Assembly (NCBI RefSeq): GCF_904846625.1
Contig: NZ_CAJHBL010000004.1
Span: 186,001 to 250,000, forward strand
Length of the DNA: 64,000 bases
Source: Psychrobacter sp. JCM 18900
GTDB taxonomy: Bacteria > Pseudomonadota > Gammaproteobacteria > Pseudomonadales > Moraxellaceae
Direction: 5' to 3'
Shown here: positions 28,030 to 38,377 of the stretch, in pieces
How the letters are laid out: every line of letters starts with the position of its first letter
How positions within the stretch are numbered: position 1 is the first letter of the stretch
Made by a program: the position numbers and the translations under genes
Notes under the pieces: model-generated
Seen by the model: the letters and a program-made list of their open reading frames with translations, nothing else
The model's database searches: none
What the model was told of the DNA's origin: nothing

Positions 28030-28155
28030 TTTCATTCTACATGTCCGAATGCATAGCGAGATTTTAAGACTATAAATATTCTATACGCTATGCTTAACGT
28101 CTATTTTTAAACTGTCTAAACCAATAAAACTATCTCAATTAATAAGAGTAAATCT

Positions 28156-28437
28156 ATGACAAGTACAACTCAGCCAGAACCAACCAATGAACAGCGCCGT
28201 ATTATCTATCAAGCTCGCCGCGGATTAAAAGAATTGGATTTTTATATTGATCCTTACGTCAAGGAGCTGTATCTGACAGCAGATGCTACTGAACAAGCAA
28301 CATTTGCAGAAATGCTCACTCATGAAGACCCAGACTTGCTAGACTATTTTACCAATCAAAATCGTCCAGAAGAGGATGACATCTGGGCGTTGGTCAATAA
28401 GATAAAAACATGGCGCCATACCAAAGACTTGGTTTAG
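28156..28437 (+). CDS. sdhE: FAD assembly factor SdhE (YgfY/CptB family)
   Basis: SdhE helps attach FAD to the succinate dehydrogenase flavoprotein. The 93-residue protein has the RGLKELD signature (the family's RGxxE motif) near residue 25 and the C-terminal DLLDYFTNQNRPEEDDIWAL, then KIKTWR. The length is normal. It is followed 52 bases later by a YgfX-like membrane protein gene, the arrangement found in E. coli as ygfY-ygfX (sometimes described as the CptBA toxin-antitoxin pair). Preceding the gene, GCATAGCG and CGCTATGC near 28050-28092 form an 8-bp inverted repeat of unknown role. Confidence 0.9.
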   Translation: MTSTTQPEPTNEQRRIIYQARRGLKELDFYIDPYVKELYLTADATEQATFAEMLTHEDPDLLDYFTNQNRPEEDDIWALVNKIKTWRHTKDLV

Positions 28438-28489
28438 CTTTTAAAGAATGGGTCAGTACAATATCTAACGTTTCCCATGGTACGCTTAT

Positions 28490-28948
28490 ATGACGCCAGT
28501 AACTTCGCTACGTATTGATACAGCTATCAAGCCTGCCAGTTATGTACGCGCGCTGCTATATGTAGGCTTGACTGGCGTTATGATGATATTGGCATGGTTT
28601 GCATCTTTGACTTTGTGGCAGTATTTACTAATCTTAATAGTCTCGGCAGCAGTTGCAAGTTATCTGATTATATCGAGACCGATACTATTACATATTAGTC
28701 AGCCATTGCTCAGTCAGCGTGTCGATAAAGAATGGCAATTACTGATACGAACGGGACGCGGCGATGAGTTATGGCAAGTAGAGTTAATCGATATAAATCA
28801 CTACCAGTGGGCGATGAGTATCGAGTTCAAGATCGTTGAGCCTTATCAAAGATCGTTTTCGACGACTATATTTCGCGACCAAGTAAATCACGAGCAATGG
28901 CGACAATTAAATATTTTAGCCAATATCAGTAAGGGTAATATTAGATAG
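28490..28948 (+). CDS. YgfX-like (CptA-type) membrane protein
   Basis: The 152-residue protein has two closely spaced membrane helices at residues about 22-40 and 44-62, then a soluble C-terminal domain ending in FRDQVNHEQWRQLNILANI. This is the position of the conserved DxxxxExxRxLR-type stretch of YgfX proteins. Sequence similarity alone is weak, but the position directly after sdhE agrees. In E. coli YgfX has been linked to FtsZ/MreB inhibition, although a toxin role is disputed. No clear Shine-Dalgarno is visible beyond GGTAC. The exact function here is unknown. Confidence 0.65.
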   Translation: MTPVTSLRIDTAIKPASYVRALLYVGLTGVMMILAWFASLTLWQYLLILIVSAAVASYLIISRPILLHISQPLLSQRVDKEWQLLIRTGRGDELWQVELIDINHYQWAMSIEFKIVEPYQRSFSTTIFRDQVNHEQWRQLNILANISKGNIR

Positions 28949-29189
28949 CTGAGTATTTATGGAGCTTAGGTTTTTCCTTTTACGATGAAAAATCCCTACA
29001 CGTCATAACAAAATAGCTAACTCCAAGCACAAAGAGGTTTGTTATATTAAAATCTGTTATATTAAAAATAGAAAATAAAACTCGTAAGTCTGCTGTCCTT
29101 TTATTAAAAAAAATGTAGGCAGATATGAGGTTTCACAATTTTTAGCAGTATTTTTGTAGTAAACAATAGGATAAAAAGAGGAATAGATA

Positions 29190-29903
29190 ATGAGCTTATT
29201 AGGGAATTTAGTGAGCCAAGTGGCACGTAGTGCAATGAATCCAGACGATGCTCAGCGCAATCCAGTTAACCAACGTACTGAAACACGGCAGACGGGCGGA
29301 CTAGGTGATATTTTAGGTAGTGTGCTGGGCGGTGGCAGTCAGGCAGGTGGTTATAGCCCTCAACAAAATAGTCGTCAAGCAGATAATGGTTTTGGCTTAG
29401 ATGACATCGTTGGTGGTCTCACGGGCGGTAGTCAGCGCGGCGGTATGAGTTCAGGTGCTGGCGGACTAGGTGATATTTTAGGTAGCGTATTAGGTGGTCA
29501 GCGTACTAATAGTGGGTTTGGTGGCAAAGGTATGCTCGTTGCAGCATTGATGCCTATGGTACTTAGCTGGATCAAACGTAATGGTGGTTTGAGCGGTGCA
29601 TTGTCGAAAATCACTGGTATGGGCTATGAAGGTCAAGCAGGCTCTTGGATGAGTAATAACGAAGCAAACGATAATTTAGATCCAAACGAAATCAACCGCT
29701 TATTTGATGAAAATGAAATTCAGCAAGTGGCCGCTCATACTGGTGCTAATGAAACTGAGGTAAGACAAGGGCTCGCTGAGCTATTGCCTGAGGTAATGAA
29801 TCAGCTAACGCCTAATGGCAATCTGGATAATGAGTCTGAAGCCAATGAAGAGATAGATCAAATCATTAGTCAGCTATCTAGCCGTCTTGGTAATTTTAAG
29901 TAG
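29190..29903 (+). CDS. YidB-family protein (DUF937) with duplicated Gly-rich segment
   Basis: The 237-residue protein fits the YidB/DUF937 group: a short N-terminal helix, a Gly-rich middle and a C-terminal part with DENEIQQVAAHTGANETEVRQ, then GLAELLPEVMNQLTP. The phrase GGLGDILGSVLGG occurs twice, near residues 36 and 91. The two copies are encoded by a 26-base exact DNA repeat at 29295-29320 and 29460-29485, so the linker has grown by duplication. GAGGAA precedes the ATG. No signal peptide is evident. The family's function is unknown. Confidence 0.8.
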   Translation: MSLLGNLVSQVARSAMNPDDAQRNPVNQRTETRQTGGLGDILGSVLGGGSQAGGYSPQQNSRQADNGFGLDDIVGGLTGGSQRGGMSSGAGGLGDILGSVLGGQRTNSGFGGKGMLVAALMPMVLSWIKRNGGLSGALSKITGMGYEGQAGSWMSNNEANDNLDPNEINRLFDENEIQQVAAHTGANETEVRQGLAELLPEVMNQLTPNGNLDNESEANEEIDQIISQLSSRLGNFK

Positions 29904-30010
29904 TTTGTTCAAGTAGTTTGGCAGCTCAAAATTCGAAAATTTCTAACTGAATACTTAAAAGCCGCCTCAATTAAAATAACTGGCAGTACTGTTTCTGGCA
30001 GTATTGATTA

Positions 30011-30040
30011 AAGAGCACGTTATATAACGTGCTCTTTTTT
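30011..30040 (+). terminator. Terminator after the YidB-family gene
   Basis: AAGAGCACGT and ACGTGCTCTT form a perfect palindrome around TATATA, followed by TTTT on the plus strand. On the minus strand the T run is only three, so it ends the YidB transcript better than the convergent recX transcript. Confidence 0.9.
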
Positions 30041-30116
30041 ACATTTGTCATAATAGTATGACTGTCGATAAATACCGTTTGGCAGGGACAGTGATAGCGA
30101 TAGCAATAGCAAGTCC

Positions 30117-31208
30117 TTAAAATCGCTCGTCTAGCGTCTCTGTAGTATGGTTAAGTGCTGCGAAGCAGATATCGGTATTAAACCCTCTATACTGTAAAAA
30201 ACGTAACTGCTTGGCTTTTTCCTTTTGTTCAACTGGTATGTCATTACCGTATTTTTTGGTACGTGCTATCACCGCCAGTTTCAGCCAATCCACACCATCG
30301 ACTAGGTTGTCTGCATCATCATCTACAAACTCACTAAATTCATCAGACTCAGTATTTGCCAGATCGATTAGCTCATCGATGTTACCTGGCATAGCAATCT
30401 TCTTGCGATAGAATTCTTGTTTGATCCGACCACGTCCGCGGCCTTTGCGAATGTTCTCACGTATCAACATTAGGATAGTGCGATAATCACTTTGATAACC
30501 TTTTTCTTCAAACTCATCGAGCAGTGCGTCAATTTTTTCTGGGTCTTGCTCTTTGTCGATCAGCTTTTGCTTTAGCTCAGCCTTACCGTATTCACGGCGT
30601 GATAAATAATAAAATGCGAGCCAACGCAATCGACTTTCAGCTTTAATCGCATCGATTTCTGCTTGTTTTTGTTCAGGGGTTCGTAAGTAGGCTTTGAGCG
30701 CGGCTGGTATGTTATCGTTTTGGCTGTCTGTTTCACTATCATTGATAGCAAAAAACTCAGCTTCATGTTCTGAGTTTTTGGATAGCGGCTCAGTGCTATC
30801 ACTAGTACCAGTTGTCAAACCATCACTAATTTCGTCATTATGAATGTCGAGTTTGACTTCTGCCAGCATCTCTTTGATGGTTTGTGCTTCAGGGGGTTGA
30901 TATGTAGGGGTATCACTAGGCTCAGCGGTAAAATTGGCTGCTGGGTGAAAACGCTTTTTACGTTTTTTAGATTTAGAGTTCTTTTTTGACTTAGGAGAGG
31001 AGTCTTCGAAAAACGCTGTATCAATAGTAGCGTCATTCTTGACTGAATCATCTTTATTTGAGCGGGTAGTCCGTTTACTAGTTTTCTCTCGTTTTTTATG
31101 CTCTTTCGTATGAGAGTTTTTGGACAGTTTTTTTGGTTTGCTATCAACAGAACTAGCTGAGTCGGCACCCGACTCAGCTAGAATTTCAGCTAAGGTTTTA
31201 ATTTTCAT
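30117..31208 (-). CDS. recX: RecA regulator RecX with long Lys-rich N-terminal extension
   Basis: RecX binds RecA filaments and inhibits recombinase activity. The conserved three-helix repeat region occupies about residues 178-363, with RLRWLAFYYLSRREYGKAELKQ (split here as RLRWLAFYYLSRRE and YGKAELKQKL), then LLDEFEEKGYQSDYR and KQLRFLQYRGFNTDICFAAL. Typical RecX has about 150-270 residues, whereas this one has 363. The first 177 residues are rich in Lys, Ser and Asp, include KSKKRKKRF, and look disordered. An insertion of acidic residues (FSEFVDDDADNLVDG) interrupts the last repeat. It lies 40 bases downstream of recA. The ATG at 31208 lacks a clear Shine-Dalgarno. Confidence 0.9.
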   Translation of the reverse strand: MKIKTLAEILAESGADSASSVDSKPKKLSKNSHTKEHKKREKTSKRTTRSNKDDSVKNDATIDTAFFEDSSPKSKKNSKSKKRKKRFHPAANFTAEPSDTPTYQPPEAQTIKEMLAEVKLDIHNDEISDGLTTGTSDSTEPLSKNSEHEAEFFAINDSETDSQNDNIPAALKAYLRTPEQKQAEIDAIKAESRLRWLAFYYLSRREYGKAELKQKLIDKEQDPEKIDALLDEFEEKGYQSDYRTILMLIRENIRKGRGRGRIKQEFYRKKIAMPGNIDELIDLANTESDEFSEFVDDDADNLVDGVDWLKLAVIARTKKYGNDIPVEQKEKAKQLRFLQYRGFNTDICFAALNHTTETLDERF

Positions 31209-31248
31209 AATGAATCATAGTGACTGGCAACGGTTAATCATTAAACCA

Positions 31249-32301
<1,053 letters not shown>

Positions 32302-33297
32302 ATTGGATTCCTTGTTTTCGGTAGTTAAGTTGATGCTATAAATAAAATATTGGTACGGTTAAAACCTTTGGCAAACGCATACTGACTGTTATGAAGTCGG
32401 CAATTATTGTTTGGCTGTTTTATCGAAAAATAGGTTGTCACGTGACTGGTATAGATAGTAGTATCAAATGTATCGTTCTACTATACAGTAAAATTAAATA
32501 GCGAGAGAAGTAAAGATAAGTCCGTAATACACTGTCGTTATCGTTGTTTTTAAGTCAGCTTTGGCGTGCTAATTACTTGAATCAATTTCTTAACGCTGTT
32601 GATTTGATAAGGTAATTATAACAAAAGCAAGGCACTATAATGAGTGTTGAGGGATGCTAGACGACACTATCTGTCGTATGGTATGAGACTGAAAATCTAT
32701 AGAAAAGATGCGATAGGTCGCTCTTGTTTTGAATCTTATAATGACTATGCTTGTCAATAGATTTAGGAGTTGTCCACAACAAATAAAAGGCTTATTTTTA
32801 CTGATTGTGAAACATTATGAAGAATTAAATTATTTTAGAAATTATTTAAAATAATTTTTTATGTGTACGAATTTAATATAAGTTATTGATTTTAAATGTT
32901 TTATAAATTGTATAAAAAATGAACGATTTTACCTTATCCTTTAAGTTGCTTAGCTATAAAGTTGTCAAGTAGTGACTTATGCACAGGGTTATCCACAGCT
33001 TATGGGGAGAACTCTGTAAAGCCTTATAATACATAAGTTTACGTAGATAATTAGTATGAGGAACGGATTCTATATTTTGTTTCTAACTACTTTAGAGAAG
33101 CAGTTTTGTCTACGAACAACGTTATGAGCGCTATGTTTCACAAATTATAAATTTATCTTTTTTTATGCATAATCATACTATAGGCATTAAAAGTCAGGAG
33201 TATGACTCAAGATATACACTTAAGATATCAGCAGACATAGTTATGCATAGGATGTCTAGTATTTTTAGAAATATTTTCTACAGCCTATAAAAGGTCA
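32302..33297. other. 1 kb non-coding AT-rich region with DnaA-box motifs
   Basis: No open frame of convincing length or composition is present between recA and trmB. Two exact TTATNCACA motifs, TTATGCACA at 32977-32985 and TTATCCACA at 32989-32997, lie 12 bases apart. A near match, TTGTCCACA, is at 32770-32778, and TTATGCATA occurs at 33163-33171 and 33241-33249. Between the first and second sites is a very AT-rich block (about 32815-32935) with an 11-bp inverted repeat, AAATTATTTTA at 32827 and TAAAATAATTT at 32847. The recA promoter should lie at the left end. The combination resembles an origin or a DnaA-binding locus, but function is unproven. Confidence 0.55.
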
Positions 33298-33298
33298 C

Positions 33299-33328
33299 AA
33301 AAAAGCGGCTACATCAGATAGCCGCTTT
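33299..33328 (-). terminator. Terminator after trmB (minus strand)
   Basis: AAAGCGGCTA (33302-33311) and TAGCCGCTTT (33319-33328) pair perfectly. Read on the minus strand the stem runs into a block of six or more T. It lies about 30 bases beyond the trmB stop. Confidence 0.88.
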
Positions 33329-33359
33329 GTCAAAATTATCAAAAGTAAAGCTGTATTGA

Positions 33360-34199
33360 TCAGTCTTTGATATAGATCAAATCCCAGACGCCATGCCCAC
33401 GGTCGAGGCCACGACGCTCAAACTTGGTCATTGGACGAAAGTCAGGACGCTCAGTGAAATTACCTGTACCTGCTTTGTTGGTCAGTCCAGCGAAACCATC
33501 CAATACTTCAACCATCCAAAACGCATAATGCTCCCAGTCAGTTGCTGTATGGAACCAGCCGCCTTGTTTTAAGCTGCGCGTAACGATGGTCATACGTTCA
33601 GGACTGACAAAACGACGCTTATAGTGGCGCTTCTTTTGCCATGGGTCAGGGAAGTATAGCTGAATACGGTCGATATGGTTTTCTGGTAGTTGCTTGAGCA
33701 ATTGAATGGCATCACCGTTGATGATTTTTACGTTGCTCAAATTTTGGGTGCCAGCCATATAAGCACATTTACCAATACCAGGCTCATGCACTTCTACACC
33801 GACAAAATTACGAGTAGGGTCAGCGGCCGCCATTTCAATAAACGAATCACCCAAGCCAAAACCAATCTCTACCGTAAGCGGCGCATCTGGACCGTTAGGG
33901 CTATCAGCAAATAACGTACGTAAGTTGTCAATACCGGTAAGATCGCCATCACCAAAACTGTTATTGACCAAATACTCAGAAAATTCTGGAGCAGTTAGTG
34001 CAAGCTCGGCGTTTTTGTTCATGTGCGTACGGCGCTTCATAAACGTATTGACGATGCGGATATGCTTGTCAGAGGTCGGTTCTATCTCTTGGCTAGTGCT
34101 GTTATCGATATCGATAGGCTCGCTTGTGCTATTAAGGGTTTGCTCATCAGTAGTATTGGTACTATTGACGTTGTCATTGATATCAGAATGTTGACTCAT
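33360..34199 (-). CDS. trmB: tRNA (guanine-N7-)-methyltransferase TrmB
   Basis: TrmB makes m7G46 in tRNA using SAM. The 279-residue protein has the SAM loop [15 protein letters not shown] near residue 110, [12 protein letters not shown], the substrate motif [19 protein letters not shown] near residue 185, and a normal C-terminus with [17 protein letters not shown]. The first 45 or so residues (Ser, Thr, Asn, Asp-rich) exceed the usual start, which corresponds to about [14 protein letters not shown]. No strong ribosome site is visible at 34199, and an internal start cannot be excluded. It stands alone between the recA upstream region and a divergent membrane protein gene. Confidence 0.95.
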   Translation of the reverse strand: MSQHSDINDNVNSTNTTDEQTLNSTSEPIDIDNSTSQEIEPTSDKHIRIVNTFMKRRTHMNKNAELALTAPEFSEYLVNNSFGDGDLTGIDNLRTLFADSPNGPDAPLTVEIGFGLGDSFIEMAAADPTRNFVGVEVHEPGIGKCAYMAGTQNLSNVKIINGDAIQLLKQLPENHIDRIQLYFPDPWQKKRHYKRRFVSPERMTIVTRSLKQGGWFHTATDWEHYAFWMVEVLDGFAGLTNKAGTGNFTERPDFRPMTKFERRGLDRGHGVWDLIYIKD

Positions 34200-34400
34200 A
34201 GGATTCGTAAGGCTTAATTAGGTGGGTGATGTTTGCTTATTATAAGTTAAATCCATACAACTGTGAACGGACAATCCTATTTTCGCGTATTTGCTGGTCA
34301 GTGCTGTGGTTTCTCTATGTTACACACGGGTTTTAGCGTTATCATATACTGGTATCTTTTAAATGCTTTTTCTAAGAGTCAGTAAGTAGAGCGTGTTGCC

Positions 34401-35330
34401 ATGTTATTTATAGAGACAGATTCACCGCCACCATTTTATCAAGAGTCGTTAACACCTACTAAACGTAAGCAGTTAGACAAGTGGTTCATCGGTAATCGTA
34501 CCCAGCGTTATTACCTCAAACGTTTTGAGCAGTTTGATCAGCAAGGTTATCTGTCACCAAAATGGCATTGGGCTGCGTTTTTTATCACCTTTCCTTGGCT
34601 GCTATATCGCAAGCGCTATATGGATGCGATTGTCTATAGTGTTGCAGGGTGGTCTTTTATCCAGCTTAATGTCGCGCTGGTGCTAGTCGCCTTTGAATTT
34701 GTAGCGATGTCCTATGTACCAGATGCTTATCAGATGGCAACACGTATCGGTATTGCTGCTGTTATTTGGCTATTTTGGTCGTTTATGGTAGCACGTTGGA
34801 CAGATGCGTATTACTACCGAATGGCAAGGCGTGAGATCGCTGATGCGATAAATGACTATCCGCGAGATGAGGCCGCACAGAAGGCGCATCTGCAAAGAGA
34901 AGGTGGCGTTAGCTTGTTTGGATTGGCATTAGGGTTTGGTTTTTTTGCGTTTTCGCTATTGGTCATTAAGGTGCAGTTTTTGCCTATTATCGCTAAGCCA
35001 AAAGCAAATGAAGTGTTGTTTGACGCTTATGATATTGCAAAGAATGCCCAAAACCGAGTGGCGTTGATTTATCAGCAGACGGGGCAGTGTCCAGTAGATT
35101 TGCCTCTCAGCACCGAGCAGCAGCAACTACGCATGCATGTCGATACTCAGGCCGCTGGTGTGCCAGAAACCGACTGTGCGGTAGTAGCAACGATTCAGAA
35201 CGTGACGTTTCCGATACGCTATTTAAACGAGCAGACGCTGGTCTTTTATCATTCACCAGAAAGTGATAACTGGGATTGCATAAGCTCACTGAATAAAAAA
35301 CAAGCCCCTAAAAACTGCATAGCTGATTAG
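34401..35330 (+). CDS. DUF2628-type membrane protein, function unknown
   Basis: The 309-residue protein begins with a soluble segment containing FIGNRTQRYYLKRFEQFDQQ, then HWAAFFITFPWLLYRKRYMD, the usual DUF2628 pattern in which a globally charged segment precedes membrane helices. About three or four helices follow (residues about 53-70, 78-100, 110-130 and 172-195). The C-terminal 110 residues are outside the membrane and contain three Cys (QCPVD, TDCAV, WDCISS) that could form disulfides if periplasmic. The gene is divergent from trmB. Its role is unknown. Confidence 0.7.
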   Translation: MLFIETDSPPPFYQESLTPTKRKQLDKWFIGNRTQRYYLKRFEQFDQQGYLSPKWHWAAFFITFPWLLYRKRYMDAIVYSVAGWSFIQLNVALVLVAFEFVAMSYVPDAYQMATRIGIAAVIWLFWSFMVARWTDAYYYRMARREIADAINDYPRDEAAQKAHLQREGGVSLFGLALGFGFFAFSLLVIKVQFLPIIAKPKANEVLFDAYDIAKNAQNRVALIYQQTGQCPVDLPLSTEQQQLRMHVDTQAAGVPETDCAVVATIQNVTFPIRYLNEQTLVFYHSPESDNWDCISSLNKKQAPKNCIAD

Positions 35331-35388
35331 GGACTGTATTTCACGAGTGCTTGTAGGTGTTGCTAGTGCTGAGAGCTACTGCTTAGGG

Positions 35389-37275
35389 TTAATGCTTAGA
35401 ATCCGTTGCAGTATCATCTTTTTCCTCAACTGGTGTTGCTTGGCTCTTTAACGCCTCATAAAAATCGGTTAAATCCATTTTACGTGCTTTACCAATATCT
35501 TCGTCAAACAAGCTTTCAAGCTCAGCCATTGCTGATTGCGCGGATTCAATCATGCTAGCTTCATCATCGTAGATAGCTTGTTGGCGTTCGATCAAGTCAT
35601 CATCATAATCACGGAATGTTTTTACTGTTTCTCGCGCTTTTTCTGGTGAGATACCTAATAACTGTAGTGATTCGCGTGACATGTCCAAAGACGACAAATA
35701 AGTCTCACGCCAAATGTGCCGCACGCCAACCTCACGCAAGCGATAATAGTGCTGACGATCGCGTGCTCTTGCCAATACAATTAGTTCAGGATAATTTTTA
35801 CGAAGATACTGAGCGGTAGTGATAGAGCGTTCTAAGTCATCGATAGCGAGAATAAACACTCGCGCTTTTTGAATGCCTGCCGCTCGTAAAATCTCAGGGT
35901 TCTTTGGGTCGCCATAATATACTTGGTTACCGAACTTTCTTACAAAATCTACTCGGTTTGCAGAGCGTTCGATAGCGGTAAATTCGATATTATGCATGCG
36001 CAGTACACGGCCAATAATCTGACCAACGCGGCCAAAGCCCGCAATAATGACCTGATGTTCATGATCAGGAATGGTATCGTATTCGCGACTTGGTTTGCTC
36101 TTGGCAAATAACGGCTCACCCACTTTTTCTAACAATAAGAATGCCAAAGGTGTCAGCGCCATCGAGATGGTAACCACAAGATTGAGAGTATTAGCAAGCT
36201 CAGGACGTAAGACATTTTGGGCAGTGGCAACACTGAATAGGACAAAGGCAAACTCACCACCTTGAGCTAAGGTCACGCCCAATCGGATACTCGTCGGCCA
36301 GCGATTGCCCGATACTTTTGCAATTCCTGCAATCACTGCAAACTTGATAAACATCAAGGCGAGCGCACAGCCAATAATAAAGATGGGTTCTGCTAAAATG
36401 AGTTTGACGTCGGTAAGCATACCGACCGACATAAAGAATAGACCTAACAGCAATCCTTTAAAAGGTTCGATACTGGCTTCTAATTCGTGACGATACTCAG
36501 AATCAGCGAGCAACACACCTGTCAAAAATGCACCTAATGCCATTGATAGACCGATTTGACCCATCAAAATAGACACGCCCATCACGATAAATAGCGCGAC
36601 CGCTGTCAGTAGTTCTGACGCACCACTGGAAGCCACAAATTTGAAGAAGGGTCGAACCACATAACGGCTGGCAAAAATCAGACCGGCAAAGACAGCAAAT
36701 ACCTTACCAAAATAAATTAAATCGTAGCTTTGCTCACGCACCCCTGATAAGAACGGAATGACTGCCAACAATGGAATGACCGCAATATCTTGGAATAATA
36801 AAATGGTGAAGGCTTCTCGACCATGCGTGCTCGAAAGCTGCTGTTTTTCAGTCAGTATCTGTAGTACAAACGCGGTAGAAGACAGGGCTAAACCAAAACC
36901 AACGATAAAGGCAGTATCTAGTTGTAAGGAGAAAAACTGATGTAGGAGCCACATCAGTAGCGTACCAGTTAAACCGACCTGCAAACCGCCCAATACAAAT
37001 ATAGAGCGGCGCAATGCCCAGAGCCGCGAAGGCTGTAGCTCAAGCCCGATAATAAACAGCAGCATGACCACGCCAAACTCTGAAAAGTGCAATAGACTTT
37101 CAGCGTCGCCTGCCACATCCAAGCCACTTGGGCCCAATATGAGTCCAGTGATGAGGTAGCCTAAAACCGTTGCAATGCCGAAGCGTTTACCAAGAGGGAC
37201 AAAGAGCAATGCTGCTCCCAAAAATATAGTGGCTTGCAACATGAGATTTGGTGAGCCGGCGGCGGCAGCAAACAT
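35389..37275 (-). CDS. KefB/KefC-type monovalent cation:proton antiporter (CPA2) with RCK domain
   Basis: The 628-residue protein has about 12 membrane helices (residues 10-385) with CPA2 hallmarks: VLGYLITGLILGPSGL, EFGVVMLLFIIGLELQPSRL, LLFQDIAVIPLLAV and LAQGGEFAFVLFSVA. A cytosolic RCK_N domain follows with HQVIIAGFGRVGQIIGRVL near residue 408, and the end is an acidic, coiled tail. This matches glutathione-gated potassium efflux proteins KefB and KefC in order and length. Which of the two, and whether glutathione adducts gate it, cannot be told; no KefF/KefG partner gene is adjacent. AAGGAG lies before the ATG. Confidence 0.9.
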   Translation of the reverse strand: MFAAAAGSPNLMLQATIFLGAALLFVPLGKRFGIATVLGYLITGLILGPSGLDVAGDAESLLHFSEFGVVMLLFIIGLELQPSRLWALRRSIFVLGGLQVGLTGTLLMWLLHQFFSLQLDTAFIVGFGLALSSTAFVLQILTEKQQLSSTHGREAFTILLFQDIAVIPLLAVIPFLSGVREQSYDLIYFGKVFAVFAGLIFASRYVVRPFFKFVASSGASELLTAVALFIVMGVSILMGQIGLSMALGAFLTGVLLADSEYRHELEASIEPFKGLLLGLFFMSVGMLTDVKLILAEPIFIIGCALALMFIKFAVIAGIAKVSGNRWPTSIRLGVTLAQGGEFAFVLFSVATAQNVLRPELANTLNLVVTISMALTPLAFLLLEKVGEPLFAKSKPSREYDTIPDHEHQVIIAGFGRVGQIIGRVLRMHNIEFTAIERSANRVDFVRKFGNQVYYGDPKNPEILRAAGIQKARVFILAIDDLERSITTAQYLRKNYPELIVLARARDRQHYYRLREVGVRHIWRETYLSSLDMSRESLQLLGISPEKARETVKTFRDYDDDLIERQQAIYDDEASMIESAQSAMAELESLFDEDIGKARKMDLTDFYEALKSQATPVEEKDDTATDSKH

Positions 37276-37365
37276 CTGGGCTCCTTAAAATTTGAATAAA
37301 ATATACAATATAAAATAAACGTGACTAAAATCAGTATGGCTAAAACGATATCGCGCTAGTATCTA

Positions 37366-38070
37366 TTATTTTTTGCGATAAATTTTCCACACACCATTGT
37401 CTGCAAGCGGATTATTATAAGCATCGTTGCGGCGTTTACGCGGTGTCTGGCGACTATCAACAATCTTAAAGTCAGGCAGGGCATGTACAATAAGACCGGT
37501 ACGATAAAAGCGTACCCGCTCAGGCTCTAGCATCTCGCCCTTACTATCGCGACAAAAAACATAAGCGCGCAGATCGATAAATTCACGATGCGCTACCAGT
37601 CGCGCTTCCTCGTCGTTATCTAACACCGCTGTCATACGCTCGATTTCATCATCCGTATATTGACCACACTTATCGGTCAGAGCACCTACTGACCCAAAGC
37701 TTTTAGATTCTTTAGCGCGCGTCTTAGTCAAGTGTAGACGCTGAACATGATAGATGAATTGTGGTATTTCAAGGCTGGCAGGAAGTGGCAAGTAATCAGG
37801 TGGCATATTGGCCGCTGGATAAAAATCCTTTGCACGCTCAAGCAGATTTTGCCAACGTTGTTGATAGGTTTGGACTTCGGCTAAGTTGCCTTCATAAATA
37901 GGCATATCACGAATTTGGCGCAAAACATCAGGTGGAAACTGTTCATTACGAAAGTTTGCAATGTCTTCTTGCAGCGTTGATAACAAAACTTTGGCGTGTT
38001 TTTTGCCATCTTTTGATGCAGGATCATCGATATAGTCTGGGGCGACAAAGGGTGCTGAGCGTCTAGACAT
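37366..38070 (-). CDS. Hypothetical protein, 234 residues, not recognised
   Basis: I do not recognise the family. It is a soluble, charged protein without signal peptide or membrane helix, rich in Arg, Asp and Tyr. Features that look conserved are the HVQRLHLTKTRAKESKSFG stretch in the middle, DLRAYVFCRDSKGEML near residue 165, and a very basic C-terminus with TPRKRRNDAYNNP and KIYRKK. The basic end suggests nucleic acid contact, but this is only a guess. It lies 90 bases downstream of the position where the antiporter gene starts and reads the same way, so co-transcription is possible. Confidence 0.6.
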   Translation of the reverse strand: MSRRSAPFVAPDYIDDPASKDGKKHAKVLLSTLQEDIANFRNEQFPPDVLRQIRDMPIYEGNLAEVQTYQQRWQNLLERAKDFYPAANMPPDYLPLPASLEIPQFIYHVQRLHLTKTRAKESKSFGSVGALTDKCGQYTDDEIERMTAVLDNDEEARLVAHREFIDLRAYVFCRDSKGEMLEPERVRFYRTGLIVHALPDFKIVDSRQTPRKRRNDAYNNPLADNGVWKIYRKK

Positions 38071-38377
38071 AGTGTTGTATCATCAATAGATAGAGTGAAA
38101 ATACCAAAAAGTATGATTATAAAAATTAACTGGGGTGCTAAACAAAACTTTATAATAGTTATTATAACCATATAAGCCGATTTGGACTTGAGTTTTTTGA
38201 ATCGAATAAAACAAAAGTTTGTCGCAAATCATAACTGCTCTAATTTGACCAAAATTAAATTCCTAATTCCACGTAAATTTTAGTATGAGCCAATATGAGA
38301 TGACTATGCCTATATTTGCTAGATTAGGGTTCGAATTACTGCCTTATCTATTCAGACACTTAGCTGAAAATGTATCG
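38071..38377. other. AT-rich spacer between the 234-residue gene and the CDF transporter
   Basis: These 307 bases contain no gene that can be supported. The half nearest 38071 should hold the promoter of the minus-strand gene (TATAATAG-like blocks near 38150). Nothing else was recognised. Confidence 0.4.

Noticed and set aside
28156-28948. sdhE and the YgfX-like gene as a toxin-antitoxin system
   Set aside because: The pair is conserved and linked to flavinylation of succinate dehydrogenase. The toxin-antitoxin reading is disputed and nothing here adds support.
32468-32490. TGTAT-N9-ATACA inverted repeat as a LexA operator of recA
   Set aside because: The spacing is wrong for CTGT-N8-ACAG and it lies about 170 bases before the gene. 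It is probably chance in AT-rich DNA.
32302-33297. Region as the chromosomal replication origin
   Set aside because: Gene directions do not diverge around it, and dnaA, dnaN, gyrB or rpmH are absent. I keep it only as a DnaA-box locus of unknown role.
38320-38345. GGTTCGAAT resembling a tRNA T-loop
   Set aside because: The flanking bases do not form the T-stem and no acceptor or anticodon arm is present.
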